A stretch of 64,000 nucleotides of DNA from NCBI RefSeq assembly GCF_963677945.1, contig NZ_OY782578.1, forward strand, positions 3,129,258 through 3,193,257. The letters run 5' to 3'. The position numbers were made by a program, and so were the translations under genes. Below are positions 26,177 to 35,381 of the stretch, in pieces. The DNA comes from an uncultured Bacteroides sp. (GTDB taxonomy: Bacteria; Bacteroidota; Bacteroidia; Bacteroidales; Bacteroidaceae). The notes under the pieces were generated by a model. The model made no database searches. It was not told the DNA's origin and worked only from the letters and a program-made list of their open reading frames with translations. Each line of letters starts with the position of its first letter. Within the stretch, counting starts at the first letter, position 1.

Positions 26177-27244
26177 CTACTTAATCTTAAACACAAAGCC
26201 AGAGGCAGTCATATACTTTCCTCCTTGCATTGCATTAAACATATAGGCTGGCTTACCGTTTTTGAATAATATCTGTGGTCTTTCAAACCTTCCATAGCGG
26301 GTAAGATGTTTGGGTGCCGGAGGTTCTTTCAGATATGCATCCGCTCCGTACCAGCCAATCTGAGGTTTTCCCCAATGAATCCCATCTTTCGACTCTAGAT
26401 AAAGACCGACTGTATGATTATAGAATCCCATATCGCGCATTAGCATTTTGAATTTACCTTTTTGATACCATATAAAAGCATCCTCCACTTGTTGGTTTTT
26501 ACCGTATACAGAAAAGTCTATCAACGGATTGCCTTCGTAGCGAACATAAGGGCCTTCGAGTTTCTTTGCTATTGCCAGACCATATTTACGATTTCCTTTA
26601 ACTCCATTCTTTTCCTGAGTATAATCTACATTGTTCCACGATTTGTAATAAAGCCAATACTCACCATTGGGATGTTTAATAAATGCAGGATTTGTTGTGC
26701 AATGATCATCCCATGATCCTTCAGGGCCAGCTTCCAACAAGGGTTTATCACTTCTGGTCCAGGGACCGTTTAATGTTGGAGCCGTAGCTAGTCCAATGCG
26801 CTTAGTGTTAGTCTTCCCATTACTATTACCCATATAAAAAAGACAATATTTGCCGTCAACGTATTCGATATGAGGATTATGGCAAGTTGTAGCATCCCAA
26901 TATCCGGGACGAGGTGCAAGTACTGTTTCAACATAAGTATACGGTCCTTCAGGACGATCGGCCACTGCATGAGCTATTTCCGATTTATGAATCCACCCTC
27001 CCATTCCATATTTAGCCGGCCAGCGTGAATAAAACACATGAACCTTTCCATCCGGTCCATAAATTGGAGCTACACACCACACATAGTAATCTTCTGTTTC
27101 AAGGATTCTTCCCATTGGAGTGAGAGACTTGCAGAATTTTGAAACATCTTTCTTTTTAAAATCCTTAAAGGTATCCGGCTTATTTTGAGCCAAAGCACCT
27201 AAAGAAATTAAAAATGAAAGAATCCATATAAACTTGCCTTTCAT
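26177..27244 (-). CDS. Exported GH43-like five-bladed propeller glycosidase
   Basis: A 355-residue protein with a signal peptide (ends near SLGALAQ). The repeated pattern of strands with F/Y-rich edges and the blocks WCVAPIYGPDGKVHVFYSRW, TTCHNPHIEYVDGKYCLFYMG and RFERPQILFKNGKPAYMF is typical of the five-bladed beta-propeller glycosidases (clan of GH43/GH32-like folds). Candidate acidic catalytic residues are the Asp and Glu in WDDHCTTNP, QVEDAFIW and ERPQI. The exact GH family and substrate are not recognisable to me. A striking inverted repeat covers its promoter at 27264-27310. Confidence 0.72.
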   Translation of the reverse strand: MKGKFIWILSFLISLGALAQNKPDTFKDFKKKDVSKFCKSLTPMGRILETEDYYVWCVAPIYGPDGKVHVFYSRWPAKYGMGGWIHKSEIAHAVADRPEGPYTYVETVLAPRPGYWDATTCHNPHIEYVDGKYCLFYMGNSNGKTNTKRIGLATAPTLNGPWTRSDKPLLEAGPEGSWDDHCTTNPAFIKHPNGEYWLYYKSWNNVDYTQEKNGVKGNRKYGLAIAKKLEGPYVRYEGNPLIDFSVYGKNQQVEDAFIWYQKGKFKMLMRDMGFYNHTVGLYLESKDGIHWGKPQIGWYGADAYLKEPPAPKHLTRYGRFERPQILFKNGKPAYMFNAMQGGKYMTASGFVFKIK

Positions 27245-27263
27245 TTTCTTGTATTAAATAATT

Positions 27264-27310
27264 AATGGGTGCAAATATATGAAGACCGATCTTCAATATT
27301 TGCACCCATT
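27264..27310. promoter_or_regulatory. 47-bp inverted repeat overlapping the promoter of the GH43-like gene
   Basis: AATGGGTGCAAATAT (27264-27278) is the exact complement of ATATTTGCACCCATT (27296-27310), and GAAGA/TCTTC continues the stem to a 4-nt loop with a 1-nt bulge. On the minus strand TATATTTG (27279-27272) inside one arm is a perfect -7 box, placed 28 nt before the ATG at 27244. The repeat also lies 32 nt beyond the fhs stop codon, so it may be the fhs terminator, an operator, or both. Confidence 0.65.
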
Positions 27311-27341
27311 ATGCTGTTTTATATTCGGAAATTGATGTTGA

Positions 27342-29009
27342 TTAGCTCAATCCATCAATAAAGCCATTTACAATATCTATCCGTATTGCCTGAGGATCCT
27401 TTGGTAGGCCCGGCATACGCATTATGTCTCCTGCAATAGCAACAATCATCTCAGCACCATTATTTATAACAATATCACGAATATGCAATTCAAAATCGGT
27501 AGCAACTCCATAAGCTTTATCATCTGCAGAGAAAGAGTACTGAGTTTTTGCAATACAGATCGGGTAATCTGAAATGCCCATGTCTTTTATAAGCTTTAGC
27601 ATCTTATTTGCCTGACTGCTGAAAGTTACCATCTTTGCACCATAAATATTCTTAGCAACTTTCTCAATCTTTTCGGGTACTGAATCTTCATCCTTATAAG
27701 TAAAGGTAAGTGGTGCGGAAGGTTTTTCCTGAATAGTACGAGCCACAAGTTCTGCAAGTTCAACAGCACCTTCACCGCCGTCGGTAAATGCATTGTTTAC
27801 GGCAAAACCCACACCTGCCCATTCGCAATACTCACGTACCATTGCTATTTCTTCTTCTGAGTCTGTGCTATATTTATTAAATGCAACCACTACATTCTGG
27901 TGAAAAGAGCGAATGTTATTGATATGCTTATCCAGATTCTTTAATCCTTCACACAGTCCATTCAGATTAGGCTCTTTGATTTTATCAAGGCTCACTCCAC
28001 CATGCATTTTCAATCCCTGAGCAGTGGCTACAATTACTGTCAGTTTTGGTTGCAATCCAGATTTGCGACACTTGATATTAAAGAACTTTTCAGCACCAAG
28101 ATCGGCACCGAATCCGGCTTCAGTAATAACATAATCTCCAAAAGACATCGCCATTTTTGTTGCAACAATAGAGTTGCAGCCATGAGCAATATTAGCAAAA
28201 GGACCACCATGTACAAAGGCTGCAGTATTTTCTGTTGTCTGAACCAGGTTAGGATGAATTGTATCTTTTAAAAGTACGGTAATGGCACCCGCCACACCAA
28301 GATCTTTCACTGTAAAAGGTTTATCGTCGTAAGTGTATCCAAGTAGGATATTCTCAATACGGCGACGAAGATCTTTCAAATCTCTTGCCAAACAAAGGAT
28401 AGCCATAATTTCGGAAGCAGGAGTAATATCAAATCCGGCTTCACGGGTTATGCCGTTTGCCTTTCCTCCAATACCCACAACAATCTCCCGAAGCGTACGA
28501 TCGTTTACATCAAGAACACGCTTCCAAAGAATTTCTTTTAGTCCAAATCCCGAAGCCTGATTCTGATAAAGATAATTATCGAGTAAAGCGGTAATCATGT
28601 TATGCGCCGAAGTGATGGCATGAAAGTCTCCCGTAAAATGAAGATTGATATTCTCCATTGGAAGCACCTGCGCATATCCTCCACCGGCTGCTCCACCTTT
28701 CATACCGAAACATGGGCCAAGAGATGGTTCGCGCAATGCCACGATTGCTTTCTTGCCTATTTTATTTAATCCCAATGCAAGACCTATTGAAACTGTTGTT
28801 TTACCAATACCGGCTTTTGTAGGAGTAATAGCGGTTACAAGAATCAGATTACTGTTCTTTACCTTATCTTCGTTTATTAAATGTACAGGAACTTTCGCAA
28901 TGTAACGGCCATAATTCTCCACCTCATCAACAGGAATGCCCACATTACATGCTACTTTCTTTATTTTGTCTAGCTCAACGCTTCTTGCTATTTCAATATC
29001 TGTCTTCAT
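27342..29009 (-). CDS. fhs: Formate-tetrahydrofolate ligase
   Basis: With Met 29009 as start the protein has 555 residues, the usual length. An upstream ATG (29039) would place the -7 box inside the gene and is rejected. The nucleotide site [16 protein letters not shown] and the folate-site stretch [18 protein letters not shown] are diagnostic. The enzyme makes 10-formyl-tetrahydrofolate from formate and ATP, feeding purine synthesis. It is monocistronic; a 23-bp repeat array lies about 260 bp upstream of the gene. Confidence 0.97.
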   Translation of the reverse strand: MKTDIEIARSVELDKIKKVACNVGIPVDEVENYGRYIAKVPVHLINEDKVKNSNLILVTAITPTKAGIGKTTVSIGLALGLNKIGKKAIVALREPSLGPCFGMKGGAAGGGYAQVLPMENINLHFTGDFHAITSAHNMITALLDNYLYQNQASGFGLKEILWKRVLDVNDRTLREIVVGIGGKANGITREAGFDITPASEIMAILCLARDLKDLRRRIENILLGYTYDDKPFTVKDLGVAGAITVLLKDTIHPNLVQTTENTAAFVHGGPFANIAHGCNSIVATKMAMSFGDYVITEAGFGADLGAEKFFNIKCRKSGLQPKLTVIVATAQGLKMHGGVSLDKIKEPNLNGLCEGLKNLDKHINNIRSFHQNVVVAFNKYSTDSEEEIAMVREYCEWAGVGFAVNNAFTDGGEGAVELAELVARTIQEKPSAPLTFTYKDEDSVPEKIEKVAKNIYGAKMVTFSSQANKMLKLIKDMGISDYPICIAKTQYSFSADDKAYGVATDFELHIRDIVINNGAEMIVAIAGDIMRMPGLPKDPQAIRIDIVNGFIDGLS

Positions 29010-29027
29010 ATATATTCGTTTAGAATG

Positions 29028-29035
29028 CAAAATTA
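29028..29035 (-). promoter_or_regulatory. -7 box of fhs
   Basis: Minus-strand TAATTTTG with a predicted leader of about 15 nt to the ATG at 29009; it decides between the two possible starts. Confidence 0.45.
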
Positions 29036-29271
29036 ACAATAAAGAACGAATGGGAATAACAAATAATGAAAAAATGAATATATATCGACTATATATTACA
29101 TATATATATAATAAAGGCCCTCATATTATAAATTTAATAGAAAAAACGAAATCTGAATAATCAAAATTGAGGGAATCAAGAAGTAATGCAAGCATAATGG
29201 CAGAATCTAAAAGAGATAAATTTCATATCTGGTGACTAATTAACATTTATTCAAAGTAAGATTTCTCTTTA

Positions 29272-29350
29272 GATGTACATTGAATGAATATTTTGATATA
29301 CATCAAAGCATGTGTTAGATGTATATCAAAGCATACGTTTGATGTACATC
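29272..29350. repeat. Four 10-bp palindromes at exact 23-bp spacing
   Basis: GATGTACATT (29272), GATATACATC (29295), GATGTATATC (29318) and GATGTACATC (29341) start at exactly 23-bp intervals with 13-bp spacers. The second and third spacers are nearly the same (AAAGCATGTGTTA and AAAGCATACGTTT). Each unit fits GATRTAYATY, a near-perfect palindrome. The array lies in the 460-bp space between the fhs start and the GH84 gene end. It is most likely an operator array or a short tandem repeat. The rest of the spacer (29040-29270) is AT-rich with no recognised feature. Confidence 0.75.
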
Positions 29351-29388
29351 ATAATTAGAAAACTTAACGGAAGAAATAAAAAAGCTGT

Positions 29389-29413
29389 CCGGTGTTTTAC
29401 CAGACAGCCTTTA
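29389..29413 (-). terminator. Terminator of the GH84 gene
   Basis: AAGCTGTCCGG pairs with CCAGACAGCCTT (one bulge, one G-T position); on the minus strand a T run follows. It lies about 60 nt after the GH84 stop codon. Confidence 0.7.
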
Positions 29414-29471
29414 CATATATAATATTAGTACAATCTTTCTATTGTCTATTCAATTATACTGTATCTTTCAG

Positions 29472-31688
29472 TTATAGTCCTAACGCAAATTTTCTCAAAT
29501 AGAATTCCTGAGGCACGCCGCTCTTATTCAGGAAACGAACGGCTTTTACTGACTCTTTGCCCATAGTTGCCTTGAGCAGTTCGCCATCCTGTTCACAAGC
29601 AAGAGCTTGCCAGTTGTCACCATCAGTAGTAAACTGAAGCTCTCCCCATTGCAAGAGATCAGCTTTTCCTGCATTAAATTCTATCGAACGAAGCTTCGTT
29701 GCTTTCAATAGTTGAATAGTTATAAATGCATCTTTATCTGCTTTGATTACTTCATTTGAAGGAGATAGACTCACTGTTTTTTCCTTCAATTGCAAAGGCA
29801 AAGATTTCACCTGAGAAATATTGCTTAGCAAAGTATGAGGGCAATAATCATAGACTACTGCAAGATTCTCGTCAAATTGTTTGTTATAACGTTCTGTTGC
29901 CTGAGCATATAGATTATTCACAAACGGTACCAGTACAAGTGATCCAACCTTCACCCCTGGTTGCCATGGATTAATATTATTGGTGGCATCAAGCTCGAAC
30001 ATCTGTTCTTTCAGTTCCTTTACACGAGAATAGTCGAGTTTGAAGCTCTCTTTATCAGCTGCTTCCAGATCGCGAAGCATATCCATTACAGCAGCTCCGG
30101 TTTGTCCTAGCAATCCGAATTGTTTTATCCAGGGATTTATGTCTTTAATCAAGAGGTCATTGTCCTTACTTCTCAAAAGAACATCGGATGCTGCAACAAT
30201 GCTTTTAAATTCACGTTCCAGCGTAGTGAAATCATCTTTCGGATATGTTCCTTCAGATTGAAAAGCACTCAGGAATCGTTCAGTTACGGGTTTGATTATT
30301 ACAGATTCCTCCCGACGGTATTTATGACCGTTAGCTCCAAGATCTGAATTGTGCGATGCAAATACACGCAAAGCTTCGTAATTGGTTGGCATAATTGCCT
30401 TAAGCGAACCTTGCCATGCAGCATTAGGATCATATTTCTTCATGTTCCATGTATAATCTGCCACCCCATAAATAGCAACTTTCGAGGCTTCGGCATGCTC
30501 CATTGGGTTTGTAACAAAGCCCGACATTGTTTGAGCAATATCTGTATCGTTACCATAAACCGGTCCCATCAGTAAATGATCTCTTACATAATCCGTAACT
30601 GGGAAATTCCACCATATATATGCCGGTCTTTTAATCTGAGAGTTAATCCAGTCCATACCATCACGATGAATATCTGCCACCACACGATCGCCGGTCCACA
30701 TTATCTGAATAGAAGGATTCAGCTTCTCGCCTAAAGTTCTAAGATAGCCTTTCTCCAGATTAGCCCAACTCTTATTATATTCAGTAGGACACATCACCAA
30801 TGGAGTTACGTCCTTCTTAACCTTCACGAACTGATCGTCGATATAATTAAGCAATTCAGCCTGCTTCAGCGGGTCTGTTCCTTCGCCCGAAATATCATCA
30901 AAAAACACTGCAAAAGAACGTATGCCCAGATCATACATCTGACTAAACTTCTGTAAAAGCAATTCGCGGTCTTCATCATTCCAACGAATATCCTGTCCCG
31001 GATGAATGGCCCAGACAAAGTCCACCTTGTTACTCTTTGCCAACTTTACAAGTTCTGCCATCCGTTCAGCCTCTTCCTGCGGATAAGGCTTTCTCCAGTT
31101 TGGTGAACTATGAAAAGGATCATTCTTGGGGCCGTAGATATATGTATTTAATTTATTAGCTCCGTAAAACTTCAGTTGACTTACACGGTCTTCATAGCTC
31201 CAAGGTTTGCCATAAAACCCTTCAACAACTCCGCGGTAACGAACATCCGGATAGTCTGTGATATTAATCTGAGGAAGATTTCCTTCTTTGAGAAGCTGGG
31301 ATACTGTCTGCATACCATAGAAAGTACCGCGCTCATCCGAGCCAACCAAAACAAGTTTTTTATCATCAATGCTCAAGTAATAAGCTTCCGGTTTCTGAGG
31401 AACCAAGCGTGCATATTTCTTCACTGCCTTATCACCTTTTTCACCGATAATAACCTTAAAACCTTTTTTGGCCATTCTTCCTGCAAATAGATCCTTCAGA
31501 ATATTAACTGCATCGGTATCAGCATTGTCTGCTCCTATTAATTGCACATGCTCAGGCAAAGTTAAAGACTTACCAGAGATTTTCATCACTTGCGGACGAG
31601 GTTGCAACATTATTTCCTGTGCATTCAATCCCGAATTGAGCAGAAATCCACAAGTCATAACTCCAGTAACTGTTTTTATTAAATTCAT
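29472..31688 (-). CDS. GH84 beta-N-acetylglucosaminidase (BtGH84-like)
   Basis: With Met 31688 as start the protein has 738 residues and a signal peptide ending near GLNAQ (residue 24). An upstream in-frame ATG lies ahead of the -7 box. The small N-terminal domain is followed by the catalytic barrel beginning at YRGVVEGFYGKPWS (about 151-164); the substrate-assisted catalytic pair is Asp264-Asp265 (AVFFDDISGEG), matching Asp242/243 of the well-studied Bacteroides thetaiotaomicron enzyme after allowing for the signal peptide. It removes beta-linked GlcNAc from glycans. The C-terminal part is helical plus a small beta domain, as in that enzyme. Confidence 0.93.
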   Translation of the reverse strand: MNLIKTVTGVMTCGFLLNSGLNAQEIMLQPRPQVMKISGKSLTLPEHVQLIGADNADTDAVNILKDLFAGRMAKKGFKVIIGEKGDKAVKKYARLVPQKPEAYYLSIDDKKLVLVGSDERGTFYGMQTVSQLLKEGNLPQINITDYPDVRYRGVVEGFYGKPWSYEDRVSQLKFYGANKLNTYIYGPKNDPFHSSPNWRKPYPQEEAERMAELVKLAKSNKVDFVWAIHPGQDIRWNDEDRELLLQKFSQMYDLGIRSFAVFFDDISGEGTDPLKQAELLNYIDDQFVKVKKDVTPLVMCPTEYNKSWANLEKGYLRTLGEKLNPSIQIMWTGDRVVADIHRDGMDWINSQIKRPAYIWWNFPVTDYVRDHLLMGPVYGNDTDIAQTMSGFVTNPMEHAEASKVAIYGVADYTWNMKKYDPNAAWQGSLKAIMPTNYEALRVFASHNSDLGANGHKYRREESVIIKPVTERFLSAFQSEGTYPKDDFTTLEREFKSIVAASDVLLRSKDNDLLIKDINPWIKQFGLLGQTGAAVMDMLRDLEAADKESFKLDYSRVKELKEQMFELDATNNINPWQPGVKVGSLVLVPFVNNLYAQATERYNKQFDENLAVVYDYCPHTLLSNISQVKSLPLQLKEKTVSLSPSNEVIKADKDAFITIQLLKATKLRSIEFNAGKADLLQWGELQFTTDGDNWQALACEQDGELLKATMGKESVKAVRFLNKSGVPQEFYLRKFALGL

Positions 31689-31730
31689 TTGTTTCTCTTT
31701 ACTATTATTAATCAACAGTACAAATATAAT

Positions 31731-31756
31731 ATAATTAAGGATATTATTAATAATAT
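31731..31756 (-). promoter_or_regulatory. GH84 promoter with adjoining 16-bp palindrome
   Basis: Minus-strand TATATTTG (31738-31731) is a perfect -7 box. Directly upstream is ATATTATTAATAATAT (31741-31756), a perfect palindrome that could be an operator or simply AT-rich promoter DNA. Confidence 0.45.
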
Positions 31757-31856
31757 AATTTAAAATCAAAAGGTAACAGAAGCGTATTTATTATAAAAGA
31801 TAGAATTATGCAGCAAAACTAAATTAATTATTTAATAAAAAGACAGGCACAAAAAA

Positions 31857-31894
31857 CAGCCTTTAAACAGTAACTAAATACCATTTAAAGGCTG
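31857..31894 (-). terminator. Terminator of fucO
   Basis: CAGCCTTTAAA pairs perfectly with TTTAAAGGCTG (11 bp, 16-nt loop), followed on the minus strand by TTTTTTG. Confidence 0.85.
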
Positions 31895-31935
31895 AATAAT
31901 AAAAATGTTATATTGTTAGAAAGAATCTATAGCTA

Positions 31936-33090
31936 TTAGAAAGCCTTACGATAGATCTTTTCAATATCTTCGATTGAAGTTGTACGTGGGTTTCCTCCTG
32001 TACAAACATCATTGAATGCAGCAACAGCAAGAGTAGGAATATCTTCTTCCTTCACTCCTATTTCATTAAGTTTCTGAGGAATATTGATGCTGATAGACAA
32101 AGCATTTACTGCATCAATAGCTGCCTTCACACCTTCTTCGCAAGTCATACCTTCTACATTTACACCCATTGCCTTAGCAATATCTTTGTATTTTGGAGCA
32201 GCTGGAGATTCTGCGTTGTATTCCATTACGTAAGGCAATAACAATGCATTAGCAACACCGTGAGGAGTATCATAGAAAGCACCTAGAGGGTGAGCCATTG
32301 AGTGAACAATACCCAAACCTACATTTGAGAATCCCATACCTGCAATGTATTGTGCCTGAGACATAGCTTCGCGAGCAACAGTATCCTTACCATTATCAAC
32401 AGCAGCTTTCAAGTTCTGAGCAATCATTTCAATTGCTTTGATTTCGAACATATCGCTCATAGCCCATGCACCTGGAGTAATATAACTTTCAATTGCGTGA
32501 GTCAAAGCGTCCATACCTGTTGCAGCAGTCAAACCTTTAGGCATAGAATACATCAGTTCCGGGTCAACGATAGCAACAGAAGGGATATCGTTAGGATCTA
32601 CACACACCATTTTCTTTTTTGCATCCTCATCAATAATCACATAATTGATGGTTACCTCAGCAGCAGTTCCTGCAGTTGTAGGCAATGCAAAAGTAGGAAC
32701 AGCTTTATTCTTTGTATCAGCAACACCTTCCAAAGACTTAATGTCAGCAAATTCCGGATTGTTAACTACAATACCAATACCCTTAGCTGTATCAATAGAA
32801 GAGCCACCACCAAGAGCAATAATAAAATCGGCACCCGATTCTTTGAAAGCAGCAACACCATTTTGCACATTAGCAATAGTTGGATTTGCTTTTACATCAC
32901 TGTAAAGTTGATAAGGAATATTAGCGCTTTCAAGTACTTTTGTAATTTCGGCGGCAACACCAAACTTGATAAGATCTTTGTCAGTTACAAAAAAAGCTTT
33001 TTTAAAACCACGACGTGCAGCCTCAACAGCAATTACACTTCGGCAACCGGCTCCGAAGTAAGAAGTTTCATTTAAAATAATTCTATTCAT
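31936..33090 (-). CDS. fucO: Lactaldehyde reductase (iron-dependent alcohol dehydrogenase)
   Basis: The start at 33090 gives 384 residues, close to E. coli FucO (382); the earlier frame opening at 33153 runs across the promoter and is rejected. Iron ligands are Asp194, His198, His263 and His277 (GMDALTHAIESY, IVHSMAHPLG, TPHG), and GGGSSIDTAKG binds the nucleotide. The enzyme reduces lactaldehyde from L-fucose or L-rhamnose breakdown to 1,2-propanediol, regenerating NAD+ in fermentation. No fuc or rha kinase/aldolase genes are nearby; the AraC regulator upstream runs in the same direction. Confidence 0.92.
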   Translation of the reverse strand: MNRIILNETSYFGAGCRSVIAVEAARRGFKKAFFVTDKDLIKFGVAAEITKVLESANIPYQLYSDVKANPTIANVQNGVAAFKESGADFIIALGGGSSIDTAKGIGIVVNNPEFADIKSLEGVADTKNKAVPTFALPTTAGTAAEVTINYVIIDEDAKKKMVCVDPNDIPSVAIVDPELMYSMPKGLTAATGMDALTHAIESYITPGAWAMSDMFEIKAIEMIAQNLKAAVDNGKDTVAREAMSQAQYIAGMGFSNVGLGIVHSMAHPLGAFYDTPHGVANALLLPYVMEYNAESPAAPKYKDIAKAMGVNVEGMTCEEGVKAAIDAVNALSISINIPQKLNEIGVKEEDIPTLAVAAFNDVCTGGNPRTTSIEDIEKIYRKAF

Positions 33091-33122
33091 ATATTTTTTT
33101 GTTAAGAGTATCAATTTGGCCG

Positions 33123-33130
33123 CAAAGATA
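33123..33130 (-). promoter_or_regulatory. -7 box of fucO
   Basis: Minus-strand TATCTTTG, a perfect TAnnTTTG match, 33 bp before the ATG at 33090. Confidence 0.5.
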
Positions 33131-33308
33131 GGAAAATTGCATGCATGAAGCATCCTGCCAGATGTATATTTTAAACAAAAAAATCCTTAAAACGGCAATT
33201 TTGCTTTATAAAAGATTAGCTTGAAATCTTATTTCGCACCTACTCTATTGACTCTCAACAAACTAAATATTATATCTATACAAAAAACGATTTATACAAA
33301 AGTAGATT

Positions 33309-34193
33309 TTATTTCTTACGATAATCACTTGGCGACATACCTACGTGCCGCTTAAAATATTTACCAAAAAAAGACTGGTTAGGGAATCCCAGCTGATCTG
33401 ATATTTCCTGTACAGTCAGAGAAAAGTTTTTTAATCTGGCTTTAGCTTCCAAAATAACCTGTTCGTCAATCCACTCTCCTGCCGAACGTCCGCTAACCTC
33501 TTTTATAACCCTTGAAAGATGTTTGGGAGTAAGGAAAAGCTGGTCAGCATAAAAAGTCACACTTCTTTCTTTTATAAAGTATCTACTGACAGACAGTAGA
33601 AACGATTCAAAAAGTTCTTCTTTTCGGGATCTAAATCTCTTTTCCGGTATATGAGTTTCAAAAATGCTATACATCTCAAATATCAGAGCGCGAATTATAT
33701 TTTTTGTTATCTCCTTACGATATGTATTATTCTTGTTTTTCACCTTTTCCCACAAAAAAGAGTGGTATTCCATAACCGATGAGACTTCATTATCACTTAA
33801 TTCTGTACAAGGATGGTCTTTAATATAAAGAAATATAGGCACGATTCTTTCAAGAGCTACCACGATTTCATCTGTAAAAGAACGAGATAACGCAAAAAAC
33901 AGGCCTGTAAAATCATCGCTATTCTCATGAAGTTGTACTATCTGATCATAAGTAAGTATAATCATATCATTTTTTTTCAGATTATAATCTTTCAGATTAA
34001 GCCCTACTCTGGCATGTCCGCTCAAAGTAATAGCCAGTACAGTTAGATCAATCCGAGTGGGATAATCAAAAATAGGAACATTATTAACATTATTAAAAAT
34101 TGCAAAATCATTCTCAATATAATCTGCCTCAGGAAACCGTTCAAGTGTTGTAAGGTCCCATCGCTGTATTTCTTTATTCTCAAATTGTTCCAT
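33309..34193 (-). CDS. AraC-family transcriptional regulator
   Basis: The start at 34193 gives 294 residues; a longer frame to 34292 would run through the -7 box at 34210-34217. The N-terminal two-thirds is a cupin-like ligand domain. The C-terminal domain carries two helix-turn-helices: FYADQLFLTPKHLSRVIKEVSG and VQEISDQLGFPNQSFFGKYFKRHVGMSPSDYRK, the second being the classic AraC signature. It lies between fucO (same strand, 218 nt away) and the divergent RND pump genes. Regulation of the pump is the stronger guess because of the shared intergenic region, but fucO is also possible. Confidence 0.9.
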   Translation of the reverse strand: MEQFENKEIQRWDLTTLERFPEADYIENDFAIFNNVNNVPIFDYPTRIDLTVLAITLSGHARVGLNLKDYNLKKNDMIILTYDQIVQLHENSDDFTGLFFALSRSFTDEIVVALERIVPIFLYIKDHPCTELSDNEVSSVMEYHSFLWEKVKNKNNTYRKEITKNIIRALIFEMYSIFETHIPEKRFRSRKEELFESFLLSVSRYFIKERSVTFYADQLFLTPKHLSRVIKEVSGRSAGEWIDEQVILEAKARLKNFSLTVQEISDQLGFPNQSFFGKYFKRHVGMSPSDYRKK

Positions 34194-34209
34194 ACGTCTT
34201 ATTTTGGCA

Positions 34210-34217
34210 CAAATATA
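34210..34217 (-). promoter_or_regulatory. -7 box of the AraC-type regulator
   Basis: Minus-strand TATATTTG, perfect match, 17 bp before the ATG at 34193. Confidence 0.5.
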
Positions 34218-34305
34218 AAATAAAAATATGACATTCAGGTACGTAATGCGACAAACAGAACAATTAAGGGGGAGTACGGAACTTTCAAGCATTAACTTAT
34301 CTCCT

Positions 34306-34313
34306 CAACTTTG
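34306..34313 (+). promoter_or_regulatory. Probable -7 box of the RND pump operon
   Basis: CAACTTTG, one mismatch to TAnnTTTG, about 40 nt before the ATG at 34353. Confidence 0.35.
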
Positions 34314-34352
34314 CAACGGATTTAGAATCAATAGTATAATAAATTATATGGT

Positions 34353-35381
34353 ATGAAAAAAAGAGAACAAGTATACGCATTGGCGTTGCTATTTTTGGTT
34401 GTTAGTTGTAAGGGTAAAAAGGAAGAAGCTACGGCTGACGAAGCTATTCCGGTAAAGGTGGAAACAGTATCTACAACCACCGCTACAGGAGAGCATAACT
34501 ATGTGGGAACAGTTGAGGAAAACACAGGTTCGTCTCTTAGTTTTTCAGTAATGGGTACAGTAGAAAAGGTATTGGTGACTGAAGGACAAAGCGTATCTAA
34601 AGGACAATTGCTTGCTGTTCTTAATAAAGCTACATTGATGAATACCTATAATGCGGCTCATTCTTCATTAAAACAAGCTCAGGATGCATACAAGCGTCTG
34701 ACTCAACTGCATGAAAGTGGTAGTTTGCCGGAAATTAAGTACGTAGAGATTCAGACTCAGTTGCAACAAGCAGAGGCAGCAGAAAGTATTGCAAAAAAGA
34801 ATCTGAACGATTGCAATTTGTACGCTCCTTTTAGCGGAGTGATTGCAAAGAAATCTATTGATCCGGGTATGAACGTTGTTCCGGGAATAGAATCGCTCAA
34901 ACTGGTTACCATAGATAAGGTAAACGTAAAGGTTTCTGTTCCGGAAAACGAGATTGCACGTGTAAAGAAGGGAGCAACAGCTCAGGTAGATGTTGCTGCG
35001 CTGGATCATAAATCATTTGAAGGCAAGATTGATGAAAAAGGAGTAATAGCCAACCCTCTTTCACATACATACGAAGTTAAAGTAAAACTCAATAATCCTC
35101 ATCGAGAGCTGATGCCTGGAATGGTATGCGAGGTATATATTTCATCGCCCGACCAGCAGAAAGGTGGCATTCTTGTTCCAAACAGCGCCATTCAGATTCT
35201 TGATTCAGGCGAACGATTTGTTTGGTTGACAAAGAATGGCAAAGCCACAAGAAGAATCGTAGGAACCGGTGCACTGACTAACCAGGGAGTTGTAGTTACC
35301 AGTGGATTGTCGTCCGGCGATCAGGTTATTATTGAAGGAAATCAGAAAGTAAGTGAAGGAATGAAAATTACAGTAAAATGA
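34353..35381 (+). CDS. RND efflux periplasmic adaptor (membrane-fusion) lipoprotein
   Basis: A 342-residue HlyD/AcrA-type adaptor. It has a lipobox ending at Cys19 (FLVVSC), so it is anchored by lipid in the inner membrane. Then come a lipoyl half-motif (GTVEKVLVTEGQSVSKGQLLAVLN), a short helical hairpin rich in Gln and Ala, the second lipoyl half (LNDCNLYAPFSGVIAKK) and the beta-barrel and membrane-proximal domains. Its last codons overlap the pump gene (ATGA), so the two are translationally coupled. With the pump and TolC it forms a tripartite export system. Confidence 0.93.
   Translation: MKKREQVYALALLFLVVSCKGKKEEATADEAIPVKVETVSTTTATGEHNYVGTVEENTGSSLSFSVMGTVEKVLVTEGQSVSKGQLLAVLNKATLMNTYNAAHSSLKQAQDAYKRLTQLHESGSLPEIKYVEIQTQLQQAEAAESIAKKNLNDCNLYAPFSGVIAKKSIDPGMNVVPGIESLKLVTIDKVNVKVSVPENEIARVKKGATAQVDVAALDHKSFEGKIDEKGVIANPLSHTYEVKVKLNNPHRELMPGMVCEVYISSPDQQKGGILVPNSAIQILDSGERFVWLTKNGKATRRIVGTGALTNQGVVVTSGLSSGDQVIIEGNQKVSEGMKITVK

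Noticed and set aside
29272-29350. CRISPR array
   Set aside because: Repeat units are 10-bp palindromes with partly conserved 13-bp spacers, far below CRISPR repeat and spacer lengths, and no cas genes are present.
32350-33075. 241-residue open frame opposite fucO
   Set aside because: It runs antisense to an intact, well-matched gene, is rich in Ser/Asn/Cys in an irregular way, and shows no domain.
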